Shown here: positions 46,175 through 55,362 of the stretch, piece by piece | Layout: each line of letters starts with the position of its first letter | Position numbering within the stretch: the first letter of the stretch is position 1 | Virus record (IMG/VR): IMGVR_UViG_3300042509_002617 | Span: 1 to 56,793 of that record | Strand: one strand, 5' to 3' | DNA: 56,793 bases | Origin: a virus | Made by a program: the position numbers and the translations under genes | The notes under the pieces: model-generated | Told to the model about the DNA's origin: nothing | The model's input: the letters and a program-made list of their open reading frames with translations, nothing else | The model's database searches: none

Positions 46175-46513
46175 ATGAATCGATCGAGTGTTTGGGCGGG
46201 ACGCCTCTTCGCCGAGCTGGGGACCCTCGACGACATCCTCACCGTGGGGGTGACGGACCGGGCCCGGCTGCTCTACGCCGAACTGAGCCGAGAGCACGGC
46301 GGCAAGCCTGACGACTCTGTGCGGCTCCCCTGGAATGCGTTGTGTCTGGCCATCGACCGGCAGGACTCGGAGGAGGCCGTCGCGGCTGGCGAAACGCTGC
46401 TGGCTGCCCTGGAGGCTGAGTTCGATCTGCATCCCGCGCCGGCCGTGGTCACCGAGGGAGCGATTCCCGACGGTGTTGCGGCGTCTGACGCTGTGTCCGT
46501 TTTGCGAGAGTGA
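46175..46513 (+). CDS. Hypothetical tail-region protein (112 aa)
   Basis: A 112-residue mainly helical protein (LFAELGTLDDILTVGVTD, AVAAGETLLAALEAEFDL) between the major tail protein and the tail chaperones. It could be part of tail assembly. No family recognised. Confidence 0.55.
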   Translation: MNRSSVWAGRLFAELGTLDDILTVGVTDRARLLYAELSREHGGKPDDSVRLPWNALCLAIDRQDSEEAVAAGETLLAALEAEFDLHPAPAVVTEGAIPDGVAASDAVSVLRE

Positions 46514-46519
46514 GGAGCA

Positions 46520-46987
46520 ATGAGTTCGGAGCGAGAGCGAATCGTGGAAACTTCCGCCGGATCGGTCCTGGTCCGGCGGATTTCGTGGGCGGGCTGGAAG
46601 ATCGTGAAATCGCAGGTGCTGCGGTTTCTCGAATCCCGTCTGGCGGAGCTGATCAAGAACGCCAGCCTGCCTGGTGGGGAGTCCCCCGTGCAGCTCGGTT
46701 GGAAGCTCGTGCCAGAGCTGGCCCGCATGGTCGCGGAGGAGTCGGACCAGTGGGCGGGCGAGTTCGTGAAAGCGTGCGGGGTGTCGGCCGAGATCATCGA
46801 CAAACTCGACGCGATTGACATGGTCCGGTTGCGGGATGCAGCCGTCGCGGTGTCGGAGTTCCAGACGCTGGTGGAAGCCGAAAAAAACTTGCTGGCCCAA
46901 CTGGTCCTGAAAACTCTCGGGGCGGTTGGGATGCCACTCCCACAATTGCCGAGTCTCTCCCCCACACCGGGTGGGAGTCCCTCCTGA
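46520..46987 (+). CDS. Tail assembly chaperone, zero-frame product (G-type)
   Basis: A 155-residue helical protein (VRRISWAGWKIVKSQVLRFL, LVEAEKNLLAQLVLKTLGAV) upstream of the tape measure gene. It contains A-AAA-AAC (46882-46888) in the correct phase for -1 slippage. Without slippage, translation ends at 46987. In lambda the equivalent gpG and gpGT guide tail-tube assembly on the tape measure. Confidence 0.85.
   Translation: MSSERERIVETSAGSVLVRRISWAGWKIVKSQVLRFLESRLAELIKNASLPGGESPVQLGWKLVPELARMVAEESDQWAGEFVKACGVSAEIIDKLDAIDMVRLRDAAVAVSEFQTLVEAEKNLLAQLVLKTLGAVGMPLPQLPSLSPTPGGSPS
46882..46888 (+). other. -1 programmed frameshift heptamer
   Basis: A-AAA-AAC, with AAA (46883-46885) and AAC (46886-46888) as zero-frame codons, is a canonical X-XXY-YYZ slippery site. 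The -1 frame is open from here to 47388 and lacks its own good start. Synteny (major tail, chaperone, tape measure) is exactly where siphophages use this device. Confidence 0.9.
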
Positions 46988-47388
46988 TTCAGGCGGGTTG
47001 GCAGCGGAGCGAGATTCTCGCCACCCCTGCCGACGAGGTTCTGGCCCACATCATCCACTCCCGGAGAGCTCTCAGTGAAACCCGCCTGTTTGCCCTCCAT
47101 GCGGCGGCCTACCCGGACCTCGACCCGACGGCCCAGAGACGGCTTTACGCCGCCACGCAGGCGATTGCCGACATTGGCCGTCCCCGCCTCAGCGCCTACG
47201 AGCGGGTCACCGACTCGGAAAGGATCCTCATGATCGGTGGCGATGCCAACGCGGCTCCCGAGGCGTTCGCAAGTGCTCACCCGGAGCAGATCCGCTGGCT
47301 GCACACCCAGGGGCTGACCATCGACGAAGCCAAGCAGCGGTCGGCCGCGTGGCTGGCGGAGCAACTCAAGACCATTCGCGAGCTGTAA
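46888..47388 (+). CDS. Tail assembly chaperone, -1 frame extension (T-type)
   Basis: The -1 frame from the slippery site to TAA 47386-47388 adds 166 residues, giving a fusion of about 289 residues. The extension past the zero-frame stop reads LIQAGWQRSEILATPADEVL and continues as a helical domain with no ATG until 47232, so it can only be fully made by frameshifting. The tape measure follows one gene later. Confidence 0.85.
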   Translation, partial: LAGPTGPENSRGGWDATPTIAESLPHTGWESLLIQAGWQRSEILATPADEVLAHIIHSRRALSETRLFALHAAAYPDLDPTAQRRLYAATQAIADIGRPRLSAYERVTDSERILMIGGDANAAPEAFASAHPEQIRWLHTQGLTIDEAKQRSAAWLAEQLKTIREL

Positions 47389-47391
47389 CCC

Positions 47392-47781
47392 ATGCCAGGC
47401 ACCTCGACAGTCAGCTTCCAGATCGGTGGGACCACGGTCACGGTCAATGGCCCGCCTGGTCCGACCGATGTGTCCGCGTTGCCGCAGCACACGGTGGACC
47501 GCGCCGCGGATCACACGCTCTGGTCGTACCAGCACACCACCACCAAGCTCTGGCTGTGGACAATCGGCTTGCGTGACCTGACCGCGGCCCAGAAGTCAGC
47601 CCTCGAGAACTTTTTCCTCGATACGGCGGTCGGGCCGAAGAACCCGTTCACGTACACCCACACCGACGGGACGGCTTACGCAAACTGCCGATTCGTGCAG
47701 CCTCAACTGCAGTTTCAGCGGGTCAATGAGGCGGTTTGGGATGTGCAGATCCAGATTCAATCCCCGACGCAGGTGGCGTGA
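47392..47781 (+). CDS. Tail protein between chaperone and tape measure
   Basis: A 129-residue beta-rich protein (STVSFQIGGTTVTVNGPPGP, RFVQPQLQFQRVNEAVWDVQ). It ends with a strand pattern reminiscent of phage minor tail or tube-like proteins. It overlaps the tape-measure start by one base. Exact role unknown. Confidence 0.6.
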   Translation: MPGTSTVSFQIGGTTVTVNGPPGPTDVSALPQHTVDRAADHTLWSYQHTTTKLWLWTIGLRDLTAAQKSALENFFLDTAVGPKNPFTYTHTDGTAYANCRFVQPQLQFQRVNEAVWDVQIQIQSPTQVA

Positions 47782-50651
47782 TGGGCCAGACGATTCATGA
47801 GCTTCGCGGCGTCATCGGGGGCGACGCCTCCGGGTGGCTGCGTGCGGTCAAGCAGTCGATCAACGCGGGGCAGGATTTCCTATCGTCGTGGGGTCGGGCG
47901 GCGTCCGAGGTGGTCAGCCTTTCGACGAAAGTCGCGGTCGGGGTCACCGGGATGGCGACGGCGATCGGCACGGCCGTCGCGGTCACCGGCACCAAGTTCA
48001 ACGCGCTGCAGCAGAACGCCACGATCGCATTCTCGACACTGCTGCGCGACGGGACGAAGGCCAAGGCGTTCCTGCAAGAGCTGCAGAAGTTTGCAGCGGA
48101 AACCCCCTTCTCGTTCGGCGGGCTGATCAAGAACTCTCAGTTCCTGCTCGCGACTGGCACCAGCCTGGCGGAGATCATCCCCACCCTGCGGGTTCTCGGC
48201 GACACGATGGCGGGGTTGGGGAAGGGCGAGGAGGAGCTGAAGCTCGTCGCCACGGCCCTGTCGCAGATCCGGGGGAGTGCCCAGCTCTCCGCGGCGGACA
48301 TGGCCCAGCTGACCAATCAGGGGATCCCCGCCTGGAAGATGCTGGCCGACGCGATCGGGAAGACCGTTGGCGAGACTCGCAAGCTGTCGGAGCAGGGAGC
48401 GTTCGGCGGGGAGCAGGCGTTCCAGATCCTCATGCAGGGGATGCAGCAGCGATTTGGCGGCGGCATGGCGGCGGCTGGGGGCTCGTTCGACCAGCTGCTC
48501 TCCAACCTGAAAGACACGTTCGACATCCGGGCAGCGGAGGTCACCAAGCCGCTGTTCGACGCTCTGATCCGGGTGTTCCAGCAGTTCTCCGAGTTTCTCG
48601 GCTCGCCCCAGTTCTCGGGGGTCATTCAAGAGCTGACGGGGCAGTTTGCTCGGGCTGGGTCCGCGATCGAGCGATGGCTCGGGGGCAACCGGCAGCAGAT
48701 CGTGGAGGGGCTGACGTCGGCTCTGCGGGGGATGGCCGAGGGGGTGACCAACCTCATCCAGTACGTGCAGGAGGCCGGGCCCAGCATGGTGCGCTTCGCC
48801 CAGGTGCTGGCGGATGTGGCGGGGGCGGTCGGTCGGTTCGCCAGCAAACACCCCGAGGTGTTGGCGGCCCTGCTGCTATTTCAGGGGGCCTCGATGCTCG
48901 GCGTGGTCTCGACGCTGGGATCTCTCGGAAATGCTCTGGTCTCGACCATCAGCCTGTTTGTGAAACTGGTCCCGGCCATTGCGGGGGCGAGCACGGCCAC
49001 CGCCTCATTCACCGCACTGCTGGGGCCTGGTATTGCTCTGGCGATTGCCGGGGGGTTCTTCGCGATCCTGATCAACGCGGCGAGAGAACTCCGGGCTGAG
49101 TTCGACGAGTTCATCAAGAGCACCGAGAAGGTCCGCAATCTGGGGCTGGAGGGCGTGCGGGCGGGGATGGATCGGTCCGGCGGTATTCAGGACCCTCAAG
49201 CACGGCGGAACGCTCTGCGGGTCGATCTGGAGGCTGCCAAGCAGGAGTTGGAAAACGCCCAACGGGACATGGAGGCGAGGCGACTGGAGCGGGAGAAGAT
49301 TGGCCGGGACATGTCGGTCGGCGACAAGATCTCGGCGTTCCTGCCGGAATCGATCGGTGGGTTCGATGCCAGGACCGAGGCGGGCAAGGAGGCGGAGCGG
49401 GCCCAGGCACGCTGGGAACGAGCGTCCGCAGTCATCAGTGAGATCGAGGCGAAGATCAAGGAGACCGAGGCCCAGATCAAATCCGGGGTGGCCGGCGCCG
49501 GGGCCATGGGTGGCGGGGCGGCAATGCCTCCCGACGTGGCCGCGACCGGCCCGATCCAGAAGCAGGCGGTCGACGCTGTCAAGGCCTGGAACGACATGGT
49601 CGGCGACGTGACCACCAAGATGGAGTCGATGGCGATGAAGCTGGCCGACATGGGCCTGTACATGGACCCCATGCAGATCCAGATGGTCGCCGACTCGATG
49701 CAGCGGCTGGGGGATGCGTTCCTCAACGGCGAGATCACCGAGGCCCAGTTCAACCAGCTCACCAGCGGGCTCCAGCGGGTGGCCGATCAGGCGGGCAACT
49801 TCTCGGAGAGGATCCAGACGGCGGCGGAGAACGGAAAGATCTCTGCCGACCAGCTCGGGGTGCTGAACACTTCGCTCTCGCAGTTGCTCGGCCAGTACCA
49901 GCAGGGGGCGATCACATCCGATGGGTTTGCCCGTGGGCTGCAGCAACTCAACGCCCAGATGGAGGCGGGGGCCGCACAGGCGGAGCGGGAAGCCGCGGCG
50001 AAAGAGCGGGCGCGGCTGATGTCCGGGCAGTTCACCCAGGATGAGTTCCGCACGGCGTTCGAGGACAAGCTCATCGCGTTCCAGCGGGCGCGCATGCAGC
50101 AGATGGTCGACATGCAGTTCCTGCAGTGGCAGCGAATGAACGGCTTTATGACCGACACGGGCAACAACTTCGGCCGCCTCAACGGCATGATGGGCGGTTT
50201 CGGGACTCAGGTGCAGCGGGCGACCGGATTCCTGCGGGGAATGGGTGGCGACGGGGCCAACGCGATCAACTGGAACCAGATCGCGGGGGCGTTCAACAGC
50301 CCCCAGGCCCAGCGGGACATGCTGTTCAACGAACTGCAGATGCTCTTGCAGTACTTCCGGCCGAACACCAGCCCCTACTCGATGGGGTTGGATCCAGAGC
50401 GGGCGGCCCGATATCAGGGACGCATCGACGAGATCCAGTCCATCCTCAACGCCCCTCCCCCGCCCCCGATGTTCACGGGCATCAGCGGTGACCAGATCAT
50501 CGGCGACCCGGGGTTGCAGTCGCAATCGGCCCGCGCGGGGGGCTCCATCAACGTGAACCTGCCCAACATCTCGCGGATCACCAACAGCGACATCCGGCAG
50601 ATCACCGACGCCCTCACGAACGAACTGGCCCGCCAAGGGAGACGGCTGTAA
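47781..50651 (+). CDS. Tape measure protein
   Basis: A 956-residue protein. The N-terminal domain (GQTIHELRGVIGGDASGWLR, FLQELQKFAAETPFSFGGLI, LGDTMAGLGKGEEELKLVATAL, MLADAIGKTVGETRKLSEQG) matches the conserved tape-measure N-terminal region. Hydrophobic helices lie around residues 370-435, and long coiled-coils continue to about 770. Length sets tail length: at roughly 1.5 angstrom per residue it predicts a tail near 140 nm. It is ejected with DNA and may form a membrane channel. Confidence 0.93.
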   Translation: MGQTIHELRGVIGGDASGWLRAVKQSINAGQDFLSSWGRAASEVVSLSTKVAVGVTGMATAIGTAVAVTGTKFNALQQNATIAFSTLLRDGTKAKAFLQELQKFAAETPFSFGGLIKNSQFLLATGTSLAEIIPTLRVLGDTMAGLGKGEEELKLVATALSQIRGSAQLSAADMAQLTNQGIPAWKMLADAIGKTVGETRKLSEQGAFGGEQAFQILMQGMQQRFGGGMAAAGGSFDQLLSNLKDTFDIRAAEVTKPLFDALIRVFQQFSEFLGSPQFSGVIQELTGQFARAGSAIERWLGGNRQQIVEGLTSALRGMAEGVTNLIQYVQEAGPSMVRFAQVLADVAGAVGRFASKHPEVLAALLLFQGASMLGVVSTLGSLGNALVSTISLFVKLVPAIAGASTATASFTALLGPGIALAIAGGFFAILINAARELRAEFDEFIKSTEKVRNLGLEGVRAGMDRSGGIQDPQARRNALRVDLEAAKQELENAQRDMEARRLEREKIGRDMSVGDKISAFLPESIGGFDARTEAGKEAERAQARWERASAVISEIEAKIKETEAQIKSGVAGAGAMGGGAAMPPDVAATGPIQKQAVDAVKAWNDMVGDVTTKMESMAMKLADMGLYMDPMQIQMVADSMQRLGDAFLNGEITEAQFNQLTSGLQRVADQAGNFSERIQTAAENGKISADQLGVLNTSLSQLLGQYQQGAITSDGFARGLQQLNAQMEAGAAQAEREAAAKERARLMSGQFTQDEFRTAFEDKLIAFQRARMQQMVDMQFLQWQRMNGFMTDTGNNFGRLNGMMGGFGTQVQRATGFLRGMGGDGANAINWNQIAGAFNSPQAQRDMLFNELQMLLQYFRPNTSPYSMGLDPERAARYQGRIDEIQSILNAPPPPPMFTGISGDQIIGDPGLQSQSARAGGSINVNLPNISRITNSDIRQITDALTNELARQGRRL

Positions 50652-53234
50652 ATGGCTCGGACACTGACGGCAGCCGCGACCACCCAGAAGGACCGCACGA
50701 ACGGGGCGCACCCGGTGTACGTGCTCCAGATCGACTGGGGCGGGGCCACCGGGACCAAGTACTACGCGGGCGAGGCGTTGACCATCGGCACCGGCGGCTC
50801 TGCCATCACCACCGAGGGCCGGGTGATGGACTGGGGGGCCATCCAGATCGGGGCCGACCCCGGGCGGGCTGGTGGACACGGGCAGGTCAATGTCACGCTG
50901 ACCGATGCCGACTTGGTGCTGAAACCGCTGATCGAGACGAAGCCCGGGCCGATCAACAAAAAGTGTTGGATCTGGCTGTACTTTCAGGGGACGACGTGGC
51001 CCACGGATCGCGTCGGCGTCTTCGGCGGTGTGATCGACGCCCCCAGCGAATGGGACGACTCGACCGCCCAATGGCGGCTGACCCTGCGGGGGCTGGAGGC
51101 CCTGTACAACCGGCAGATCGGGCGACTGATCGACCGCGATGTGTTCCCGGATGTGATCTGCGACGAATGCGAGGGGGAGATCATCCCCATCGTTTACGGG
51201 AACCCTGTCCGGAGGGTGCCAAGCTGCATCATCGAGCGGCCGGGCCAGTCGAACCTGCTGTCGTACTTCGGGCCGTTCGACGACTCGCTGTACATCGAGA
51301 ACACCGCAGCAGACGACCGGCATACCACGACCGGCACCAGAACACTCGTGATTGGCTACCCGGGAAACACGGTGCGCGTCACTGGGACATGGGACTCGGT
51401 CACACCCAACAAGTTCAACATCTCGACGCGGAACGATTGGCAGGCCAGCGGCACGATCTCCACGCTGCTGGGGGACGATGGGGTCTTGTACCTCATGATC
51501 CCGAAGGCGGACATCACGGCACCAGATGCCTCACGCTGCGGCTACCCGATCTCCCTATACGTGGGGGGCACGTGGTACATCTATGTCATCTCGTTCTGGA
51601 CGGTCCGCGGTGACGACATCGCGGTGCTGTGGCAGCAGGGGACCGGGGCCAATGTCGGGACCACGTACAGGATCGGCCGATATGCTGGCCAGATGCCCCA
51701 CTGGCAGGCCGGAACCCCGGTGTACGAGGTCGACACCTGGAAGTGGGCGGTCAACTTCCTGCCGTCGCAGTCCGTCGACCTGGTCGAGTGCAAGACGAAG
51801 TATCAGGTGCCAGGGGGAGGGACGGCGGAAGGGTACGTGCAGCTCGGCAGCACGTACTACTCGGTGAACCTCAACGACAAAGCGTACAACACGTCACTCG
51901 GCCGTCTGTCGACCGATCCGGGCATCACCACCATTACGATGACTGCCCCGCCGATTGATGCGGGGGTGGATGCCACGCGGCTGCTGGTGACACTCAAGGG
52001 GATCACCGACGACAACACCCCGACCGGCACAGTGCTGAATGATCCCGCCGACGTGATCAAAAACCTGCTGGGGAACTCGTTTCTCGGCAAGGTCCCCGCA
52101 GGAGAGATCGACTCCGCGAGCTTCACGGCGGCTGCCTCGGCGATCACGCAAAACCTCGAGCTGGCGATCACCAGTCAGCAGCGGTTGACCGACCTGTGCG
52201 GAGAGCTGGCGTTCCAAGCCGGGGCGGTGATGTTCTGGGACGGGGGGCAGGCCCGGATCAAGAAGCTGGCCCACACCCTCAGCTCCGGGGATTCGCAATA
52301 CACGTTCGACGTCTCGAAGTACGCGGCACGGACACTGCGAGTGCGAGAGCAGGGGCTGACCAACACCCCGACACAAGTCACCGGGAAGTTCCGCACCAGC
52401 CTGGTGGCGCCCGAGTCGAAGCTGGTCCGGCGGTGCGACGATGCCATCACGGAGTTCGGGTGGCGAGACAGAACGCTCGACATGTGGGCCCACCAAGACC
52501 CGGTCGACGTCGCGGCGATCATCGAGTTCTGGCTGAAGTTCGATCTGCAGATCAACCAGACCATCCAGTTCGATACGTTCCTGAACGGCGTCCACCTGCA
52601 GCCGGGCGACACGGTCACGATCAACGTGGTCCACGCCTCGGGGACACCGGTCAACAACGTGCTGGGCCGGGTGAAGTCGCTGCGGCATCAGCCGGGCAGC
52701 TCCCAGGGACGTGGGGACCGGATCCAAGTCGAGTGCGAGGTCAAGCTCTACGACTGGACGGTCACCGCGGTCACCCCGACGACACGCAACTGCAACCCCT
52801 CGACCGGGGTGCCGGACCAGCGGCTCGGCCCGGGGACGGCGGTCACCTCAGGGAGCGGGTGGGTCTACATCCCGGGGCGGGGGGCCGTTCCACTGCCGCA
52901 GTTCCGCAGTTCGGTCAGCTTCCCGGGGTCTGGGTCTGGCTCTGGCTCAGGGAGCGGGTCGGGGTCTGGTTCAGGCAGCGCCAGCGGCAGCGGGACCGGG
53001 TCGGGGTCGTCCGGCTCTGGTCTGGTCTACCCGTTTCTCGCCGGGGCCGGGACGGGCGTCTGGAGCAAGGGCACCACCCGGACGGTCAGCCCAATCAACA
53101 CCTCTGGTTCGGGTCTCGGTCTGGGATCGGTCGTTGCCTACAACGGCCACAAGAACGTCCCATCGTCTGGCACAGTGATCGTGTACCAGATCGCCGGGGG
53201 CGAGGTGGTTGCCATGGAATTCTCCTGCACGTGA
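50652..53234 (+). CDS. Tail-tip / hub protein with Gly-Ser repeat linker
   Basis: An 860-residue protein directly after the tape measure, the distal-tail/hub position. The first 700 residues are mainly beta with hub-like segments (VTLTDADLVLKPLIETKPGP, LRGLEALYNRQIGRLIDRD). A (GS)n-rich linker of about 35 residues (about 760-795) joins a small C-terminal beta domain that could bind a receptor. The Ser/Thr-rich linker is a plausible O-glycosylation target. The domain calls are approximate. Confidence 0.72.
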   Translation: MARTLTAAATTQKDRTNGAHPVYVLQIDWGGATGTKYYAGEALTIGTGGSAITTEGRVMDWGAIQIGADPGRAGGHGQVNVTLTDADLVLKPLIETKPGPINKKCWIWLYFQGTTWPTDRVGVFGGVIDAPSEWDDSTAQWRLTLRGLEALYNRQIGRLIDRDVFPDVICDECEGEIIPIVYGNPVRRVPSCIIERPGQSNLLSYFGPFDDSLYIENTAADDRHTTTGTRTLVIGYPGNTVRVTGTWDSVTPNKFNISTRNDWQASGTISTLLGDDGVLYLMIPKADITAPDASRCGYPISLYVGGTWYIYVISFWTVRGDDIAVLWQQGTGANVGTTYRIGRYAGQMPHWQAGTPVYEVDTWKWAVNFLPSQSVDLVECKTKYQVPGGGTAEGYVQLGSTYYSVNLNDKAYNTSLGRLSTDPGITTITMTAPPIDAGVDATRLLVTLKGITDDNTPTGTVLNDPADVIKNLLGNSFLGKVPAGEIDSASFTAAASAITQNLELAITSQQRLTDLCGELAFQAGAVMFWDGGQARIKKLAHTLSSGDSQYTFDVSKYAARTLRVREQGLTNTPTQVTGKFRTSLVAPESKLVRRCDDAITEFGWRDRTLDMWAHQDPVDVAAIIEFWLKFDLQINQTIQFDTFLNGVHLQPGDTVTINVVHASGTPVNNVLGRVKSLRHQPGSSQGRGDRIQVECEVKLYDWTVTAVTPTTRNCNPSTGVPDQRLGPGTAVTSGSGWVYIPGRGAVPLPQFRSSVSFPGSGSGSGSGSGSGSGSGSASGSGTGSGSSGSGLVYPFLAGAGTGVWSKGTTRTVSPINTSGSGLGLGSVVAYNGHKNVPSSGTVIVYQIAGGEVVAMEFSCT

Positions 53235-53244
53235 GACCGAGCCA

Positions 53245-54237
53245 ATGTGCCTGTGTTTTTACGCACTCAAGGGGACGCGGGAATCGTCGTCGCCAGATGC
53301 CCTGTGGGCCTACGATCCCGGAAAGGGCTCCACATCGAGCAGTCGTTGGGCACAACATGCGATCGGCCCTGCCCCGTCTGGGCAAAGCTGCATCGGGCTG
53401 CGCGATGTCAGCAATACTCTGGGGCGGGTGTTCGATCGCGACGGGTACATCACCAGCACTTTCTCGCTGACAAACTTGGCAACCGCCGATCCTGTGTCGG
53501 CGTGGAACGGTACGGACACCGCGTGGTTCCTGGCGACTGCCACCGGAGGCACGACCAACTGGTATGCGTTCAATCTGTCCGGCACACAGCTCAGCTCTTC
53601 CCGCTACGACTCAGGGTCACGGTTCCGGGCGGCGTGCAATTCGTCCGGCGACCTGATCGCCTACAACGCATCGACCTCGCCACAACGCATGGAGAGGCGG
53701 GCCCGCGGAGGCACGGTGTCGGCGTCCTCCTCCTCGGTGCCGAGTAGCGTGCTGTGCGTCGATGCGTCAGACAACATTTTGACGGCACAGGCATCGTCGC
53801 TGGTCAAATACAACGGATCATTCACACAACAGTGGTCAACGAGCTATTCGCAGTTTGGCGCATCGGTTTTGGCGGTTGTGGCCGACTCATCATCCAATGC
53901 GTATGTTCTGTATGCACAATCACCGCCGGGAACAGCGGTGAAGATCGAAAAGTACAACTCGTCTGGAACGTCTCAGTCCGTCACGACAATAACCACCTTC
54001 AACGGACTGTATGATCAATTTGTTGATTTTTGGTGCGATGGCACAAACCTGTACCTGGCGTTCTTCAGGAATGTTGGGTTGGGAACAATGGGCCTGACGG
54101 TCATCAAGTACAATGGATCGGTCTCAGAGGTGTGGGCCAGAAACCCGTGGTACGAAGACGGCACGGCCAATCGCACAGCAAAAAGCGTGCGTTCAGACGG
54201 CACGGTCTTGACGTTGGCCGGGGTTCGTGGTCAGTGA
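53245..54237 (+). CDS. Putative tail fibre / receptor-binding protein
   Basis: A 330-residue protein of repeated short strands with propeller-like units (DALWAYDPG, DTAWFLATATGGTTNWYAFN, NILTAQASSLVKYNGSFTQQ, IEKYNSSGTSQSVTT, VIKYNGSVSEVW). It is very rich in Ser and Thr. The last 400 bases are less GC-rich than most of the genome, common in exchanged receptor-binding genes. It is the last tail gene before the glycosyltransferase. Confidence 0.65.
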   Translation: MCLCFYALKGTRESSSPDALWAYDPGKGSTSSSRWAQHAIGPAPSGQSCIGLRDVSNTLGRVFDRDGYITSTFSLTNLATADPVSAWNGTDTAWFLATATGGTTNWYAFNLSGTQLSSSRYDSGSRFRAACNSSGDLIAYNASTSPQRMERRARGGTVSASSSSVPSSVLCVDASDNILTAQASSLVKYNGSFTQQWSTSYSQFGASVLAVVADSSSNAYVLYAQSPPGTAVKIEKYNSSGTSQSVTTITTFNGLYDQFVDFWCDGTNLYLAFFRNVGLGTMGLTVIKYNGSVSEVWARNPWYEDGTANRTAKSVRSDGTVLTLAGVRGQ

Positions 54238-54434
54238 TCGAAGACCCCCCCGTCGACTGCCTCCACCGCCTGGAACCGCGAGGCACCATCGAGTGCAGCT
54301 ACTGCGGCCTGCGCGGGCAGGAGGCCCCACTTTACGGGTGCAGCGTCTTCGGGCTCTGCACGGTTGGAAAACGGCACGCCAACGTGCGGGCCTGCATTGC
54401 GTGTGAACGTCGCGAGGAACCCCCGGATGCCTGA
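54234..54434 (+). CDS. Small zinc-finger-like protein (66 aa)
   Basis: A 66-residue protein from GTG 54234 overlapping the fibre stop (GTGA). It has three Cys groups (ECSYCGLRG, YGCSVFGLCTV, ACIACERRE), a zinc-binding pattern. It overlaps the glycosyltransferase start by 8 bases, so it is likely co-expressed. A similar short Cys-rich protein (56091) lies further along the same operon. Confidence 0.55.
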   Translation: MIEDPPVDCLHRLEPRGTIECSYCGLRGQEAPLYGCSVFGLCTVGKRHANVRACIACERREEPPDA

Positions 54435-55362
54435 GACCATCGTCCTGAACGCCGACCTGCACGGGTTCGGTGATGCCTGTATCACAGCGGTCATCGCGGA
54501 GAACTCCAAGGACCGGCCCGTCCGGCTGATCCACCGGGCAACCGGCGAGATGCGGGTGTTCCTGGAAATGCTCGGCCAGGAGGTGGTGGACCACGACCCG
54601 GAGCAATGTGCGGACACATTCTTGCCGTACCACACCCACGAGGTGCAGCTTGAGCGCGGCGAGGTCCCCAGGGTGCTGTCGCGGGCGCGAGCTCTCGGAA
54701 TCGATCTGTCCGACCTGACCCCAGAGACCATCCGGATGCCGACCGTCACCGTGGGGGAGGAGGCGACGATCTGGGCCAAGCGGGTGTGTGATGAAATGCG
54801 GGCGTTCGGGCACGCGAAAGCTGTCGCGCTGTGGCCCCAGACGTGCTACCAGTCGCGGGAGTGGCCGACGGGCCACTGGCACGATCTGGCGTGGGGCCTC
54901 CGGTCTCACGGTATCGGCTCGCGGTTCTTCCTCGGCACCAACGAAGAGCGGTGGCACAACACCCCGGGGTTTGTGTTCGGGATGGGCTGGGAGAAGTGGG
55001 CGGCGATGATGCTGGAGGCTGATCTCAATGTCGCGATCAGCTCCGGCCCAGCCAGCCTTGCGGCAATTGCACGGGCGGGTACAATTGTGCTCGAAGGGCC
55101 AACGAAGCCGACGATCTGGTGGCACGCCCCCCAGATCGAGACCATGCAGGTCGGGACTGACCGCGTGAGTTGTGTCGGGTGTCACTTTGGAAGCCCCTTT
55201 CGGAGTGCCTGCGATTTTGGATGTTTCGCGCTCGCGGCACTGACCCCGGATCTGGTTTTGTCGCGAGTCATACAGAGACTCGATGTCAGAGGAATTGAGC
55301 GTGTCCAGTTGCACCACTGGACCACACGGGATGTTGGTGCGCTCCGCCTCCCCGTGGCGTGA
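54427..55362 (+). CDS. GT9/heptosyltransferase-like glycosyltransferase
   Basis: A 311-residue GT-B type protein. AVALWPQTCYQSREWPTGHW, LEADLNVAISSGPASLAAIA and GTIVLEGPTKP correspond to the nucleotide-sugar binding C-terminal domain of ADP-heptose:LPS heptosyltransferases (GT9). A four-Cys cluster, CxxC (249, 252) and CxxxC (262, 266), near the C terminus recalls the metal finger of autotransporter protein heptosyltransferases. It sits directly behind tail genes and ahead of a kinase and nucleotidyltransferase of the HldE type. The acceptor (virion protein or host glycan) is unknown. Confidence 0.8.
   Translation: MPETIVLNADLHGFGDACITAVIAENSKDRPVRLIHRATGEMRVFLEMLGQEVVDHDPEQCADTFLPYHTHEVQLERGEVPRVLSRARALGIDLSDLTPETIRMPTVTVGEEATIWAKRVCDEMRAFGHAKAVALWPQTCYQSREWPTGHWHDLAWGLRSHGIGSRFFLGTNEERWHNTPGFVFGMGWEKWAAMMLEADLNVAISSGPASLAAIARAGTIVLEGPTKPTIWWHAPQIETMQVGTDRVSCVGCHFGSPFRSACDFGCFALAALTPDLVLSRVIQRLDVRGIERVQLHHWTTRDVGALRLPVA

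Noticed and set aside
49005-51323. Long leftward open frame of 772 codons
   Set aside because: It is the antisense of the tape measure and tail-tip genes. High GC leaves antisense frames open; the composition (Arg, Pro, His-rich) and lack of motifs mark it as a shadow.
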